Position numbers and translations under genes: made by a program. This document shows positions 1 through 6,011 of a DNA stretch of 8,045 bases, piece after piece. Source of the DNA: SZUA-229 sp041589175 (lineage in GTDB: Bacteria; Pseudomonadota; Gammaproteobacteria; SZUA-229); assembly GCA_041589175.1 (NCBI GenBank), contig JBFHWF010000087.1, positions 1-8,045 of the forward strand, in the 5' to 3' direction. The notes beneath the pieces were generated by a model. That model had not been told where the DNA came from. It ran no database searches and saw only the letters and a list, made by a program, of their open reading frames with translations. Numbering within the stretch: the first letter of the stretch is position 1; the number at the start of each line of letters is the position of its first letter.

Positions 1-96
1 AAGTATCTTGCCGGGGCCATCGACCTGTATGCATCCAGACATAATCCTACCCAGAATAGAGCAACATCCGTCCTGAACTCCTATACTTACAGGTAA
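1..96 (+). CDS. Possible 3' end of an upstream gene
   Basis: The first forward frame is open from the window edge to a TAA at 94-96 and would encode 31 residues ending in SYTYR. The stop lies 22 bases before the next start codon, a normal operon spacing. The other two forward frames close earlier. The fragment is too short to assign to any family, and an opposite-strand frame is also open here, so coding is only a possibility. Confidence 0.25.
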   Translation, partial: KYLAGAIDLYASRHNPTQNRATSVLNSYTYR

Positions 97-118
97 CCAT
101 AACCGGAAGCGCTCAAGC

Positions 119-445
119 ATGCTCGATACCGCACACTACAAAGCCGAACTTAAGGCCCTGCGACAGACTCTCAGTCAACGCCTCGGAGCGATCCACAAAG
201 ACCTGCACCATGAGGAGGAAACGGTAGAAAAGGATTTTGCAGAGCAGGCTACCCAGCGTGAGAATGAAGATGTCCTGAAGTCACTGGATAATGAAACCCA
301 GCAAACGATTATGGCAATTGATAAAGCACTATTACGTATCGAAAGTGGCGAATACGGCTTTTGTGAAACTTGCGGAGAGGCTATCAGTGAACAGCGTTTA
401 CAGGCTGTACCCTTCGCGACTCACTGCATCGAATGCGCAGAATAA
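119..445 (+). CDS. TraR/DksA-family zinc-finger transcription regulator
   Basis: This 108-residue protein belongs to the DksA/TraR family, whose members enter the secondary channel of RNA polymerase and alter initiation, often together with ppGpp. The sequence shows an N-terminal charged helical hairpin (about residues 5-75). A C-terminal four-cysteine zinc finger follows, with C82, C85, C103 and C106 spaced CxxC-x17-CxxC. The family's coiled-coil tip motif DxxDxA appears as DFAEQA at residues 39-44, with Glu replacing the second Asp; the following TQRE resembles the DksA context. At 108 residues it is much shorter than E. coli DksA (151), so it is a short paralogue and not the housekeeping DksA. 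The ATG at 119 follows a weak GGAAG-like ribosome site. The next gene starts 109 bases downstream on the same strand. The family call is firm; the actual promoter targets are unknown. Confidence 0.88.
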   Translation: MLDTAHYKAELKALRQTLSQRLGAIHKDLHHEEETVEKDFAEQATQRENEDVLKSLDNETQQTIMAIDKALLRIESGEYGFCETCGEAISEQRLQAVPFATHCIECAE

Positions 446-554
446 ACCACCCACCTGTTCAGATTAACGACTCGCCGCAGCTAATTCATGCCGGCAAATC
501 TCCTGCTTTTTATCTACACTCATTAACCTCTATGTTTAGTGTTTGTAATGCACC

Positions 555-1748
555 ATGTTGAAAAAGATTTCTGTCAGCCAGCTAGCACTCGGTATGTATA
601 TCGAGAAACTTGAGGGTAGCTGGCTCAAACACCCTTTCTGGAAAACCTCATTTAAACTGGACAGTGAAAAAGACCGCCAGACATTGATTAAGTCTGAGGT
701 CAGCCATGTGTGGATTGACACGGCCAAAGGCCTGGATATCACAACACAGGAGTCAACTCCACCATCAGAGGTTGTGGAAAAGAAACCGGCTATCGAAAGT
801 ACACCACCTCAAACCAGCTTCGAAGACGAAGTCAGCATAGCTAGAAAAACCCTGGAACGCGCACGGGAAGAAACACTACAGATGTTTCAGGATGCTCGTA
901 TGGGCCAGACGATCAGTAGTGCCGATGTCGCTCCTCTAGTTGAAGAAATATCCGCATCGGTTACTCGAAATCCGGCCGCCATGCTAAGCCTGACTCGTAT
1001 GAAGAGCATCGATGAATACACCTACATGCATTCAGTCGCAGTTTGCGCCCTGATGGTTGCGCTTGGAAAGCAGATTAACTATCAGGGAGACCTGCAGGCA
1101 CTTGGGCAGGCTGGCCTGCTACATGATATCGGTAAGATGGCTATACCCGATGAGGTTTTGAACAAACCCGGCAAACTCAGCGATGATGAATTCGCGCTAA
1201 TGAAAAGCCACCCGGCCGAGGGCTGGAAAATGCTCAAACAGGCTGATGATATCGAGGCTGTTACCCTTGATGTATGCCTGCATCACCACGAACGCATTGA
1301 CGGCAAAGGTTATCCAGAATCATTCACGGAAAACAATATTTCTATCGAGGCACGTATGGGGGCAATTTGCGATGTCTATGACGCCATCACCTCCGCAAGG
1401 TGCTACAAGCCGGCCTGGGACCCCGCTGATGCTATCAAGGCAATGGCGGAGTGGCAGCCAGGCCAGTTTGATGAAAGCCTGTTTAAATCTTTTGTAAAAA
1501 CGGTGGGCATTTACCCGGCGGGCACTTTACTCAAACTGAAATCCGGACGACTTGCGATTGTTACAGAACAGTCAGCCCAGACATTACTCAAACCCAGAGC
1601 AATCATTTTCTACTCAAGCAACAGCCACTCACCCATCCCCCAGAAAATGGTCGAGCTTGATCGATCCAGCGAAGAAATCGAGAGCATTGAAAGCCCGGAA
1701 AAATGGGGTTTCGATCAGCAACGCCTGATGCAGATAATTACGGCTTAA
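555..1748 (+). CDS. HD-GYP cyclic-di-GMP phosphodiesterase with DUF3391-like N-terminus
   Basis: HD-GYP proteins hydrolyse cyclic di-GMP, usually to GMP or pGpG, and so favour motility over biofilm. This 397-residue protein has an N-terminal region (about 1-120) resembling DUF3391, beginning MLKKISVSQLALGMYIEKL. A variable linker comes next, then an HD-GYP domain at about 140-305. The metal-site residues appear complete: H159, H190-D191 in LLHDIGK, H219 in SHPAEG, the H243-H245 cluster, and D273 in ICDVYDA. The signature HHERIDGKGYP is at 244-254 with the GYP triad at 252-254. No membrane segments or signal peptide are visible, so it is probably cytoplasmic. About 90 residues follow the catalytic domain, as is common in the DUF3391 type. 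The ATG at 555 has no strong ribosome site, but the protein start matches the family. The stop lies 8 bases from the stop of the convergent arfB. Activity is inferred from intact motifs. Confidence 0.93.
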   Translation: MLKKISVSQLALGMYIEKLEGSWLKHPFWKTSFKLDSEKDRQTLIKSEVSHVWIDTAKGLDITTQESTPPSEVVEKKPAIESTPPQTSFEDEVSIARKTLERAREETLQMFQDARMGQTISSADVAPLVEEISASVTRNPAAMLSLTRMKSIDEYTYMHSVAVCALMVALGKQINYQGDLQALGQAGLLHDIGKMAIPDEVLNKPGKLSDDEFALMKSHPAEGWKMLKQADDIEAVTLDVCLHHHERIDGKGYPESFTENNISIEARMGAICDVYDAITSARCYKPAWDPADAIKAMAEWQPGQFDESLFKSFVKTVGIYPAGTLLKLKSGRLAIVTEQSAQTLLKPRAIIFYSSNSHSPIPQKMVELDRSSEEIESIESPEKWGFDQQRLMQIITA

Positions 1749-1756
1749 CTGATACA

Positions 1757-2173
1757 CTAACCATCTACAGGCTTACGTCGCAACTGCTTATCTCTGGAGC
1801 GCTTGTTCTTACCCTGCATGCGCCTCTCCTGCGAGCTTCGCGTCGGTCGCGTTGGAATGCGTCGACAGGGCACATGACTGGCTGAAGCAATGAGCTCAAT
1901 CAGCCTTTGAATTGCCTGTTGCCGATTTTTTTCCTGAGTTCGAAATTGCTGCGCCTTGATATTCAATACACCTTCACGACTAATACGACGATCGTTAAGC
2001 TTAAGCAGGCGTTGTTTAATAGCGGCGGGTAAACTTGAAGCAGTTATATCGAATCGCAGATGAATCGCACTGGACACCTTATTTACATTCTGGCCACCTG
2101 CACCTTGCGCACGAATAGCCTGTAATTCTATTTCTGATTCCTGCAGGTGAATACCCGGTGCCACTTCAATCAT
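1757..2173 (-). CDS. arfB: Alternative ribosome-rescue factor B (peptidyl-tRNA hydrolase ArfB/YaeJ)
   Basis: ArfB releases nascent chains from ribosomes stalled at mRNA 3' ends, as a backup to trans-translation. The 138-residue product carries the class-I release-factor GGQ motif at residues 26-28 within RAQGAGGQNVNKV, where the Gln takes part in ester hydrolysis. It ends in a long basic tail rich in Arg and Lys (about 105-138) that in this family threads into the empty mRNA channel. There is no codon-recognition domain, and the length is close to E. coli ArfB (140), which separates it from RF1, RF2 and PrfH. Its start lies 9 bases after the stop of the DUF502 gene, so the two are probably co-transcribed. 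Its 3' end faces the HD-GYP gene with no visible terminator between them. Confidence 0.93.
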   Translation of the reverse strand: MIEVAPGIHLQESEIELQAIRAQGAGGQNVNKVSSAIHLRFDITASSLPAAIKQRLLKLNDRRISREGVLNIKAQQFRTQEKNRQQAIQRLIELIASASHVPCRRIPTRPTRSSQERRMQGKNKRSRDKQLRRKPVDG

Positions 2174-2182
2174 CTTTCTGCT

Positions 2183-2773
2183 TCACGGTTTATTCTGTTT
2201 ACCGGTAATACCTGCCGTCAGTACAAAGCGCATGGCTTCATCCATACTCATATTACACTCACTGATGTCGCTTCTTGGTACCAGCACGGTGAAACCACCT
2301 ATCATATAACTCATGGGTATATATACCAGCACACTATCCTGCCCATGAAATGCCTCAGGCAAGCGCCCGTCATCTTCCTGCGTGATAAAACCAATAACAG
2401 TGGTCTGGTTAAACTTGACAGTGACCACTTTTCCAAAGCCTTCTTTTTTTGGGGAAAAGAAATCGAAAAAATCTCTCAATGCCCGATAGATACTGCGAAT
2501 CAACGGCAGTCGGTACAGAATATCCTCACTGAATGCAAACACCTTTCTGACAATGATGGCATTCATTAACAGGCCAACAATAAATACAACGACAACACCC
2601 GCTATCATCCCCATACCGGGAAAATATAGTGCGCTTGGCATAATCCAGCGTAAGGCCTGCCCCATGACCGCTTCTGATGAAACCGCCAGCCAGTACAACA
2701 GGTAAATGGTTAACACAACGGGCAACAGGGTAATAAACCCTGTCAGTAGCGTTTTACTTATTAACTTTAACAT
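2183..2773 (-). CDS. DUF502 family inner-membrane protein
   Basis: The protein belongs to the widespread, poorly characterised DUF502 membrane family. From the ATG at 2773 it is 196 residues, with two hydrophobic helices: about 8-32 (TLLTGFITLLPVVLTIYLL) and about 52-74 (FPGMGMIAGVVVVFIVGLL). Between the second helix and the soluble C-terminal domain lies the family-typical segment LPLIRSIYRALRDFF. The C-terminal part carries KFNQTTVIGFIT and VLVYIPMSYMIGGFTVLVP, conserved in type. A GTG nine codons upstream (2800) could also serve as start, but the ATG begins directly with the amphipathic MLKLISKTLLTGF. A TACAAT-like -10 element on the minus strand would place transcription start at about 2801, which also favours the ATG. 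Function is unknown; homologues have been linked only loosely to envelope processes. Confidence 0.88.
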   Translation of the reverse strand: MLKLISKTLLTGFITLLPVVLTIYLLYWLAVSSEAVMGQALRWIMPSALYFPGMGMIAGVVVVFIVGLLMNAIIVRKVFAFSEDILYRLPLIRSIYRALRDFFDFFSPKKEGFGKVVTVKFNQTTVIGFITQEDDGRLPEAFHGQDSVLVYIPMSYMIGGFTVLVPRSDISECNMSMDEAMRFVLTAGITGKQNKP

Positions 2774-2807
2774 GGATACTTCAGGTCTGATGGTCAACAC
2801 GGCATCT

Positions 2808-2813
2808 ATTGTA
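2808..2813 (-). promoter_or_regulatory. Candidate -10 element for the DUF502-arfB pair
   Basis: Read on the minus strand this is TACAAT, five of six matches to the sigma-70 -10 consensus, about 35 bases before the preferred DUF502 ATG. No good -35 hexamer lies 16-18 bases upstream, so this is a weak call. Confidence 0.28.
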
Positions 2814-2850
2814 CGCTAACTCGGCTGACATCACACAGGCTTATCGGAAC

Positions 2851-2866
2851 AGCGCCAAACGGCGCT
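2851..2866. terminator. Short GC hairpin between the cheY-like and DUF502 genes
   Basis: AGCGCC and GGCGCT form a perfect 6-bp stem around a 4-base loop, 15 bases after the stop of the receiver gene on the minus strand. The minus-strand sequence after the stem (GTTCCG) has no run of T, so it is a poor intrinsic terminator. It may instead be a partial terminator or a 3'-end-stabilising hairpin. Confidence 0.35.
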
Positions 2867-2880
2867 TTACTCGAGAAGAG

Positions 2881-3282
2881 TTAATCTTGACAGGGAAAGA
2901 TATCGTCGATCTTATCCATTAGTGTCGCCTCCTTAAAGGGTTTGACAACATAATGCTTAACACCCGCCTGAATAGCTGTCTTTACTTTTTCTATCTCTGC
3001 AACTGACGTCACCAGAATGAAGGGCAGATCAGCATATGACTGCTGCTTACGAAGCTCCTGAAAAAACTCCAGACCGGTTTTGCCTGGCATTTCCCAGTCA
3101 CAGAACACCACATCGATATCAACTGTTTCCAGATACTTCATTGCAGATTGAGTGTTTTCAGCCTCGAATATTCGTTTAACGCCAAAACTCTTAAGAATCG
3201 CCGCCAGTAAGGAGCGCATGGATGGCGCATCATCGACTATTAATACCCGGGCAGATTTCGCCTTACTCGAAATTTCACGCAT
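2881..3282 (-). CDS. Single-domain CheY-like response regulator
   Basis: This 133-residue protein is a stand-alone receiver domain with no output domain. All conserved phosphorylation residues are present: the acidic pair D17-D18 in LIVDDAPSMR, phospho-acceptor D62 in VVFCDWEMPG, T92 in LVTSV, and K114 in YVVKPF. The DDAPSMR and DWEMPG forms are typical of CheY-like receivers that signal by protein contact, in chemotaxis or in phosphorelays. No cognate kinase or chemotaxis gene is in the window, so it is an orphan here. The ATG is supported by a strong ribosome site (GAGGGA read on the minus strand, + positions 3291-3296) 8 bases upstream. It lies 60 bases after dsbB on the same strand. The partner could be a hybrid kinase elsewhere, and the nearby HD-GYP gene suggests, without proving, a motility or surface-behaviour link. 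Confidence 0.9.
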   Translation of the reverse strand: MREISSKAKSARVLIVDDAPSMRSLLAAILKSFGVKRIFEAENTQSAMKYLETVDIDVVFCDWEMPGKTGLEFFQELRKQQSYADLPFILVTSVAEIEKVKTAIQAGVKHYVVKPFKEATLMDKIDDIFPCQD

Positions 3283-3342
3283 AGAATAATTCCCTCAATT
3301 ACCTGCAATAGAGTTTAGACAAAATTATGAAGATTTGAGTGT

Positions 3343-3873
3343 TTATGCGTGACTTCGAAATAAAACAAACACCCTGGAAGCCAGAATCGCCAGTGAAAAC
3401 ACGGTAAATAAAACCGAAAACACCATTAATGCTTCGGCCATAGTAATTCCAAATAACAGCTGTGGTGTATAACCGCAGGAGGCATCAACTCGAAACAACC
3501 AGGGTAGCCATTGATCCAGAGGTATACCGCCAGGCAAGCCCAGATCGAACCCACAGTTTCTAAATACAAAACCTCGCTCGGTACCGAGTAACAGATAACT
3601 CCTCTCGGTAAGCCCTATGGCAGTAAGCAGCATCAGGCCACTGGCAAGCCACTGTACCCAGACTCTTGGAATCAGTAGCCAGGCAAATAACGATGTTAGT
3701 AATAACAGAGAGATCCATAGTCTGACCTGTATACAGAGAACACAGGGCCATTCATCCAGGACATATTGATAAAACAGGGCAACTGTCAGAAAAGCGAGCG
3801 AGAGCAATGCCAGCCCGAACCAGAGTATACGTGCACGTGACAGTTGCTCCAGGCGATAAATAATCTTAAGCAT
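3343..3873 (-). CDS. dsbB: Disulfide bond formation protein B (quinone-dependent DsbA oxidase)
   Basis: DsbB reoxidises periplasmic DsbA and passes the electrons to quinones in the inner membrane. The 176-residue sequence has four hydrophobic segments (about 15-34, 49-68, 72-90 and 143-170). The two redox cysteine pairs are in the expected periplasmic loops: C44-V-L-C47 just after the first helix in EWPCVLCIQVR, and C107 with C133 in the second loop. R51, four residues after the CxxC, corresponds to the quinone-contacting Arg48 of E. coli DsbB. The length equals the usual size (about 170-176). No dsbA is in the window, which is normal. The gene starts 30 bases after the stop of the hypothetical protein upstream, with GGTGG as a possible ribosome site, so they may share a transcript. 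Confidence 0.94.
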   Translation of the reverse strand: MLKIIYRLEQLSRARILWFGLALLSLAFLTVALFYQYVLDEWPCVLCIQVRLWISLLLLTSLFAWLLIPRVWVQWLASGLMLLTAIGLTERSYLLLGTERGFVFRNCGFDLGLPGGIPLDQWLPWLFRVDASCGYTPQLLFGITMAEALMVFSVLFTVFSLAILASRVFVLFRSHA

Positions 3874-3903
3874 GCTTAACCACCAGGGGTATGGGTTGCT
3901 TCA

Positions 3904-4278
3904 TCAATGCCCTGCCTGATTCCAGTTATTAAAGGCCAGCAACCAGCTGGAGATATCCGGATAGGAACGCTCACCCTGCATCAGGAATTCACCAAGTTCA
4001 ATCATGTGACTACGATAGGTCTGCACCAGTGGTTGCCACTCCCATTCACTCAGCCCGGGATTATCCCTGAGAGCCTCATTGGCAACAGATTCTGCACCAC
4101 CCCACATGCGCACGCTATTCAGCTCACCATATAGTTTTTCGATATCTGTATCACAATACTTTATCAGCTGTTGCAGATAAACCGCATGAGGCGATTGCAT
4201 TTGCTGAAGACATTGTTCAATCTCAATTAGCATTTGTTTAAGTATGTCTTGATCCATAACAGTATTTTTGACAGGCAT
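3904..4278 (-). CDS. Conserved-looking hypothetical protein, 124 residues
   Basis: I do not recognise this protein firmly. It is soluble, acidic and mostly helical, with no signal peptide or membrane segment. Residues 9-55 look like two amphipathic helices, followed by a distinctive segment around residues 55-75 (SVRMWGGAESVANEALRDNP). The form R-M-W-G-G-A-x-S is faintly like the YGGMGS stretch of some small helical DUF families, which I mention only as a lead. Tryptophans cluster near the C-terminus. The ATG at 4278 is preferred over an internal ATG eight codons in (4257), which lacks a ribosome site, though support for either is modest. It is the first gene of the minus-strand row and is divergent from the LCIB-like gene across 83 bases; a minus-strand TACAAT at 4293-4298 could be its -10 element. 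Confidence 0.68.
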   Translation of the reverse strand: MPVKNTVMDQDILKQMLIEIEQCLQQMQSPHAVYLQQLIKYCDTDIEKLYGELNSVRMWGGAESVANEALRDNPGLSEWEWQPLVQTYRSHMIELGEFLMQGERSYPDISSWLLAFNNWNQAGH

Positions 4279-4305
4279 TTATTGCATAATCCATTGTACC
4301 TGTTT

Positions 4306-4325
4306 AATTCCACCGACGTGGATTT
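4306..4325. promoter_or_regulatory. Inverted repeat, candidate operator in the divergent region
   Basis: AATTCCAC at 4306-4313 and GTGGATTT at 4318-4325 are inverted copies matching at seven of eight positions, separated by CGAC. The palindrome sits in the 83-base divergent region, just upstream of the likely -10 element (4336-4341) of the LCIB-like gene. That position suits a dimeric regulator. It could also fold into a short RNA hairpin, but no T run follows. Confidence 0.42.
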
Positions 4326-4335
4326 CTTTCAACCC

Positions 4336-4355
4336 TATAAATACACATCGGGGGA
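4336..4355 (+). promoter_or_regulatory. Candidate -10 element and strong ribosome site of the LCIB-like gene
   Basis: TATAAA at 4336-4341 is a good -10 match, giving an expected start near 4348. GGGGGA at 4350-4355 is a strong Shine-Dalgarno sequence 6 bases before the ATG at 4362 and fixes that start. No clear -35 hexamer lies at the right distance, which would fit an activator-dependent promoter. A perfect TTGACA at 4268-4273 is too far upstream to pair with this -10. Confidence 0.45.
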
Positions 4356-4361
4356 TTAGTT

Positions 4362-5507
4362 ATGGCGAACCTGGCACCCAATATGGTTGAGCCTATTGGT
4401 GGCTTTGAAATTCAGGGCATGATGATGAGTTATAACATTTTTATGCCTCGCCTGTATAACTGGTGCAGATCATTAGGCTTCGAAACTCGCAAGATCATGC
4501 CATCCCGTGCATTCTGCTCCGATGAAAGCCAGGGCTACCCGATCATTATGATCGCCAAACACTTTGGCGCCTTCCCTTTTGATCATGGCCGGGTTGGCGG
4601 CATTGTTGCAACCGGACGACATGCCCCCCATGCCGATCATGGTGAAGACATCATGATCATCCACGCCAGCCATGTGGGATATGATCAGCAGGCTAAAACC
4701 TTTGGCAACTATCGCCGGTTGCAGACACATGATCAGCACTGTTCGCCAAACTGTGGAAAAATATACCATACGCTACAGTGGTATCTGGATGAGTACCGCT
4801 ATGCACGGCAGAATATTCTGCTACATAACCAGGATGGCACCCCCTGCCTGATTATCGATAACCACCTGTTACGCAGCAACACAGAAAACAGCCTGTTACT
4901 CCACCTGGAAAAACTTCTGCATCGTGATAACGAAGGGCATTACATCCCAATGAAGATGCTTAATACCGCTCGCGCGTATCGCGCTGCAAATTCACTGATA
5001 GAGTCGATTGGTATCGAAGTTTTTCTGCAGAGCAGTCCGGTCGCCATTGGTAAATATCTGACGCATCATATGTTCTATTTCGATCGAAATATTCCAGAAC
5101 AGATCGACGAAAAACACAACCTGGAACATAACCTGATTCGCTTTATGCCACAGATTATCACCGATCCCTGGCCCATCCTGACTGCTGCACAGATTAACAC
5201 CCAGATCGAGTTTGATCGCACATTCCGCAGTATCGTCAGGGAACGTGCCTATCACGGTAAACGAGTCATGTTTATCTCCGGCTTGAATATCGATGTCTCA
5301 CCTGAAGAGGGTCAGTTATTCCCACTCACCAAATTCATTCCCTGGTCGGCCTATATACAGCAGCGTGATGGTAGCTTCCAGACTCTCGAACAGAAACAGG
5401 TATACGATAACCTGGCAAACCAGAGCACGGAAAATGAAGATGAGATCGATCTTGAGTCTGCCATACAGATGATGACGCAATCGACCGAGATTCAGATCGA
5501 CCTGTAA
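4362..5507 (+). CDS. LCIB-like (beta/theta-type) carbonic anhydrase domain protein, putative
   Basis: The first ~180 residues resemble the LCIB/LCIC family, beta-carbonic-anhydrase-fold zinc proteins known from algal CO2-concentrating mechanisms and found in some bacteria. The pattern recognised is FCSDES at 51-56, a Gly-rich KHFGAFPFDHGRVGG at 66-80, HAPHADHGEDIMIIHASHVG at 87-106 (compare the family's HHIPD...GPHVG), and CSPNCGK at 127-133. C52, H104 and C131 (or C127) are candidate zinc ligands, with D54 as the Asp of a CxD motif. The classical beta-enzyme motif CxDxR has Ser56 where Arg would be, so R49 or another Arg would have to complete the Asp-Arg dyad. The C-terminal part (about 235-381) is unlike anything I recognise and ends in an acidic Gln/Glu-rich tail. 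There is no signal peptide, so it is probably cytoplasmic. The start has a strong GGGGGA site. Hydration of CO2 is inferred from motif pattern only; an inactive homologue is equally possible. Confidence 0.6.
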   Translation: MANLAPNMVEPIGGFEIQGMMMSYNIFMPRLYNWCRSLGFETRKIMPSRAFCSDESQGYPIIMIAKHFGAFPFDHGRVGGIVATGRHAPHADHGEDIMIIHASHVGYDQQAKTFGNYRRLQTHDQHCSPNCGKIYHTLQWYLDEYRYARQNILLHNQDGTPCLIIDNHLLRSNTENSLLLHLEKLLHRDNEGHYIPMKMLNTARAYRAANSLIESIGIEVFLQSSPVAIGKYLTHHMFYFDRNIPEQIDEKHNLEHNLIRFMPQIITDPWPILTAAQINTQIEFDRTFRSIVRERAYHGKRVMFISGLNIDVSPEEGQLFPLTKFIPWSAYIQQRDGSFQTLEQKQVYDNLANQSTENEDEIDLESAIQMMTQSTEIQIDL

Positions 5508-5508
5508 C

Positions 5509-5850
5509 TCATACCTTCGACTTCACATAGCTGGAACGATGCATCTCAACTACCTCACAGGTTATCACTGACAATCCTGTGCGCATTAACTCAATCACCG
5601 GCACGATCGCCTGCCCCAGTGACTTTTTCTGCGACTCGGTTCGGCCAGCATGGATACGACACTGCACATGCATAAACCCCTTTTGCCCCTCTGCAAGTCG
5701 ATAGTGCCTGATGGGGATAAGCCGCAACTTTATATTCTGCACATCGAACAGGCCGGTACCCGCCACGGCCTCAAACACACCATCCATCAGGCGAGGTAAC
5801 TGGTCATCCCCGAGTGTGTCCTCGGTATATTCGATTACGATATGTGGCAT
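5509..5850 (-). CDS. 5-carboxymethyl-2-hydroxymuconate isomerase family protein
   Basis: The 113-residue product resembles CHMI (HpaF), a tautomerase-superfamily enzyme that isomerises 5-carboxymethyl-2-hydroxymuconate in homoprotocatechuate breakdown. It begins MPHIVIEYT, giving the N-terminal Pro (Pro2 before Met removal) that acts as the general base in this superfamily. Further typical features are the central KLRLIPIRHY stretch and the segment GFMHVQCRIHAGRTESQKK. It is slightly shorter than E. coli HpaF (126). No other hpa gene is nearby, so the physiological substrate is uncertain. The ATG is supported by a GGGGGA ribosome site on the minus strand (+ positions 5858-5863) seven bases upstream. 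Its stop is one base from the convergent LCIB-like stop. Confidence 0.82.
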   Translation of the reverse strand: MPHIVIEYTEDTLGDDQLPRLMDGVFEAVAGTGLFDVQNIKLRLIPIRHYRLAEGQKGFMHVQCRIHAGRTESQKKSLGQAIVPVIELMRTGLSVITCEVVEMHRSSYVKSKV

Positions 5851-5871
5851 ACCCGATTCCCCCGAGCGACA

Positions 5872-5888
5872 GTTATACAGACTTTATA
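5872..5888 (-). promoter_or_regulatory. Candidate -10 elements of the CHMI-family gene
   Basis: Two overlapping possibilities are visible on the minus strand: TATAAC (+ 5872-5877) and TATAAA (+ 5883-5888), 22-33 bases before the ATG. Neither has a convincing -35 hexamer at 16-18 bases, so the promoter is a weak call. Confidence 0.28.
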
Positions 5889-5964
5889 TTTCAGACAGCC
5901 ACTTTACCCTCAGTCCGCCGAGCGGGCAAATCACACCAGACAGACAACCACTCATTTCACCACA

Positions 5965-6007
5965 CCCGCCCTGACAGGCCGCTATGGCGGGCTTTACATT
6001 TTTTAAT
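5965..6007 (+). terminator. Plus-strand intrinsic terminator
   Basis: CCCGCC (5965-5970) pairs with GGCGGG (5986-5991) around a 15-base loop and is followed by CTTTACATTTTTTAAT, a T-rich tract on the plus strand only. The minus-strand side has no T run. The nearest plus-strand gene upstream is the LCIB-like one, whose stop lies about 460 bases back beyond the CHMI gene. The long loop lowers confidence. Confidence 0.5.
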
Positions 6008-6011
6008 ACTC

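Noticed and set aside
82..87. TATACT as a -10 element for the DksA-like gene
   Set aside because: Good hexamer, but no -35-like sequence 16-18 bases upstream, and it may lie inside the tail of an upstream gene.
474..511. Imperfect hairpin (GCCGCA/TGCCGGC) followed by a TTTTT run after the DksA-like gene
   Set aside because: The stem is 6 bp with a bulge, and the T run starts 11 bases after it, too far for an intrinsic terminator.
4268..4290. TTGACA with CATAAT as a plus-strand promoter
   Set aside because: The -35 is perfect, but the spacer to CATAAT is 11 bases and no good -10 lies at 16-18 bases. The TTGACA also falls inside the start of the hypothetical gene.
5915..5925. CCGC-CGA-GCGG mini-hairpin upstream of the isomerase gene
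   Set aside because: A 4-bp stem with a 3-base loop is too small to be meaningful without conservation data.
5711..5974. 87-codon plus-strand open frame over the isomerase gene
   Set aside because: Ser/Pro-rich translation with no recognisable motif, antisense to a well-supported gene. Treated as a shadow, although transcription there may be real.
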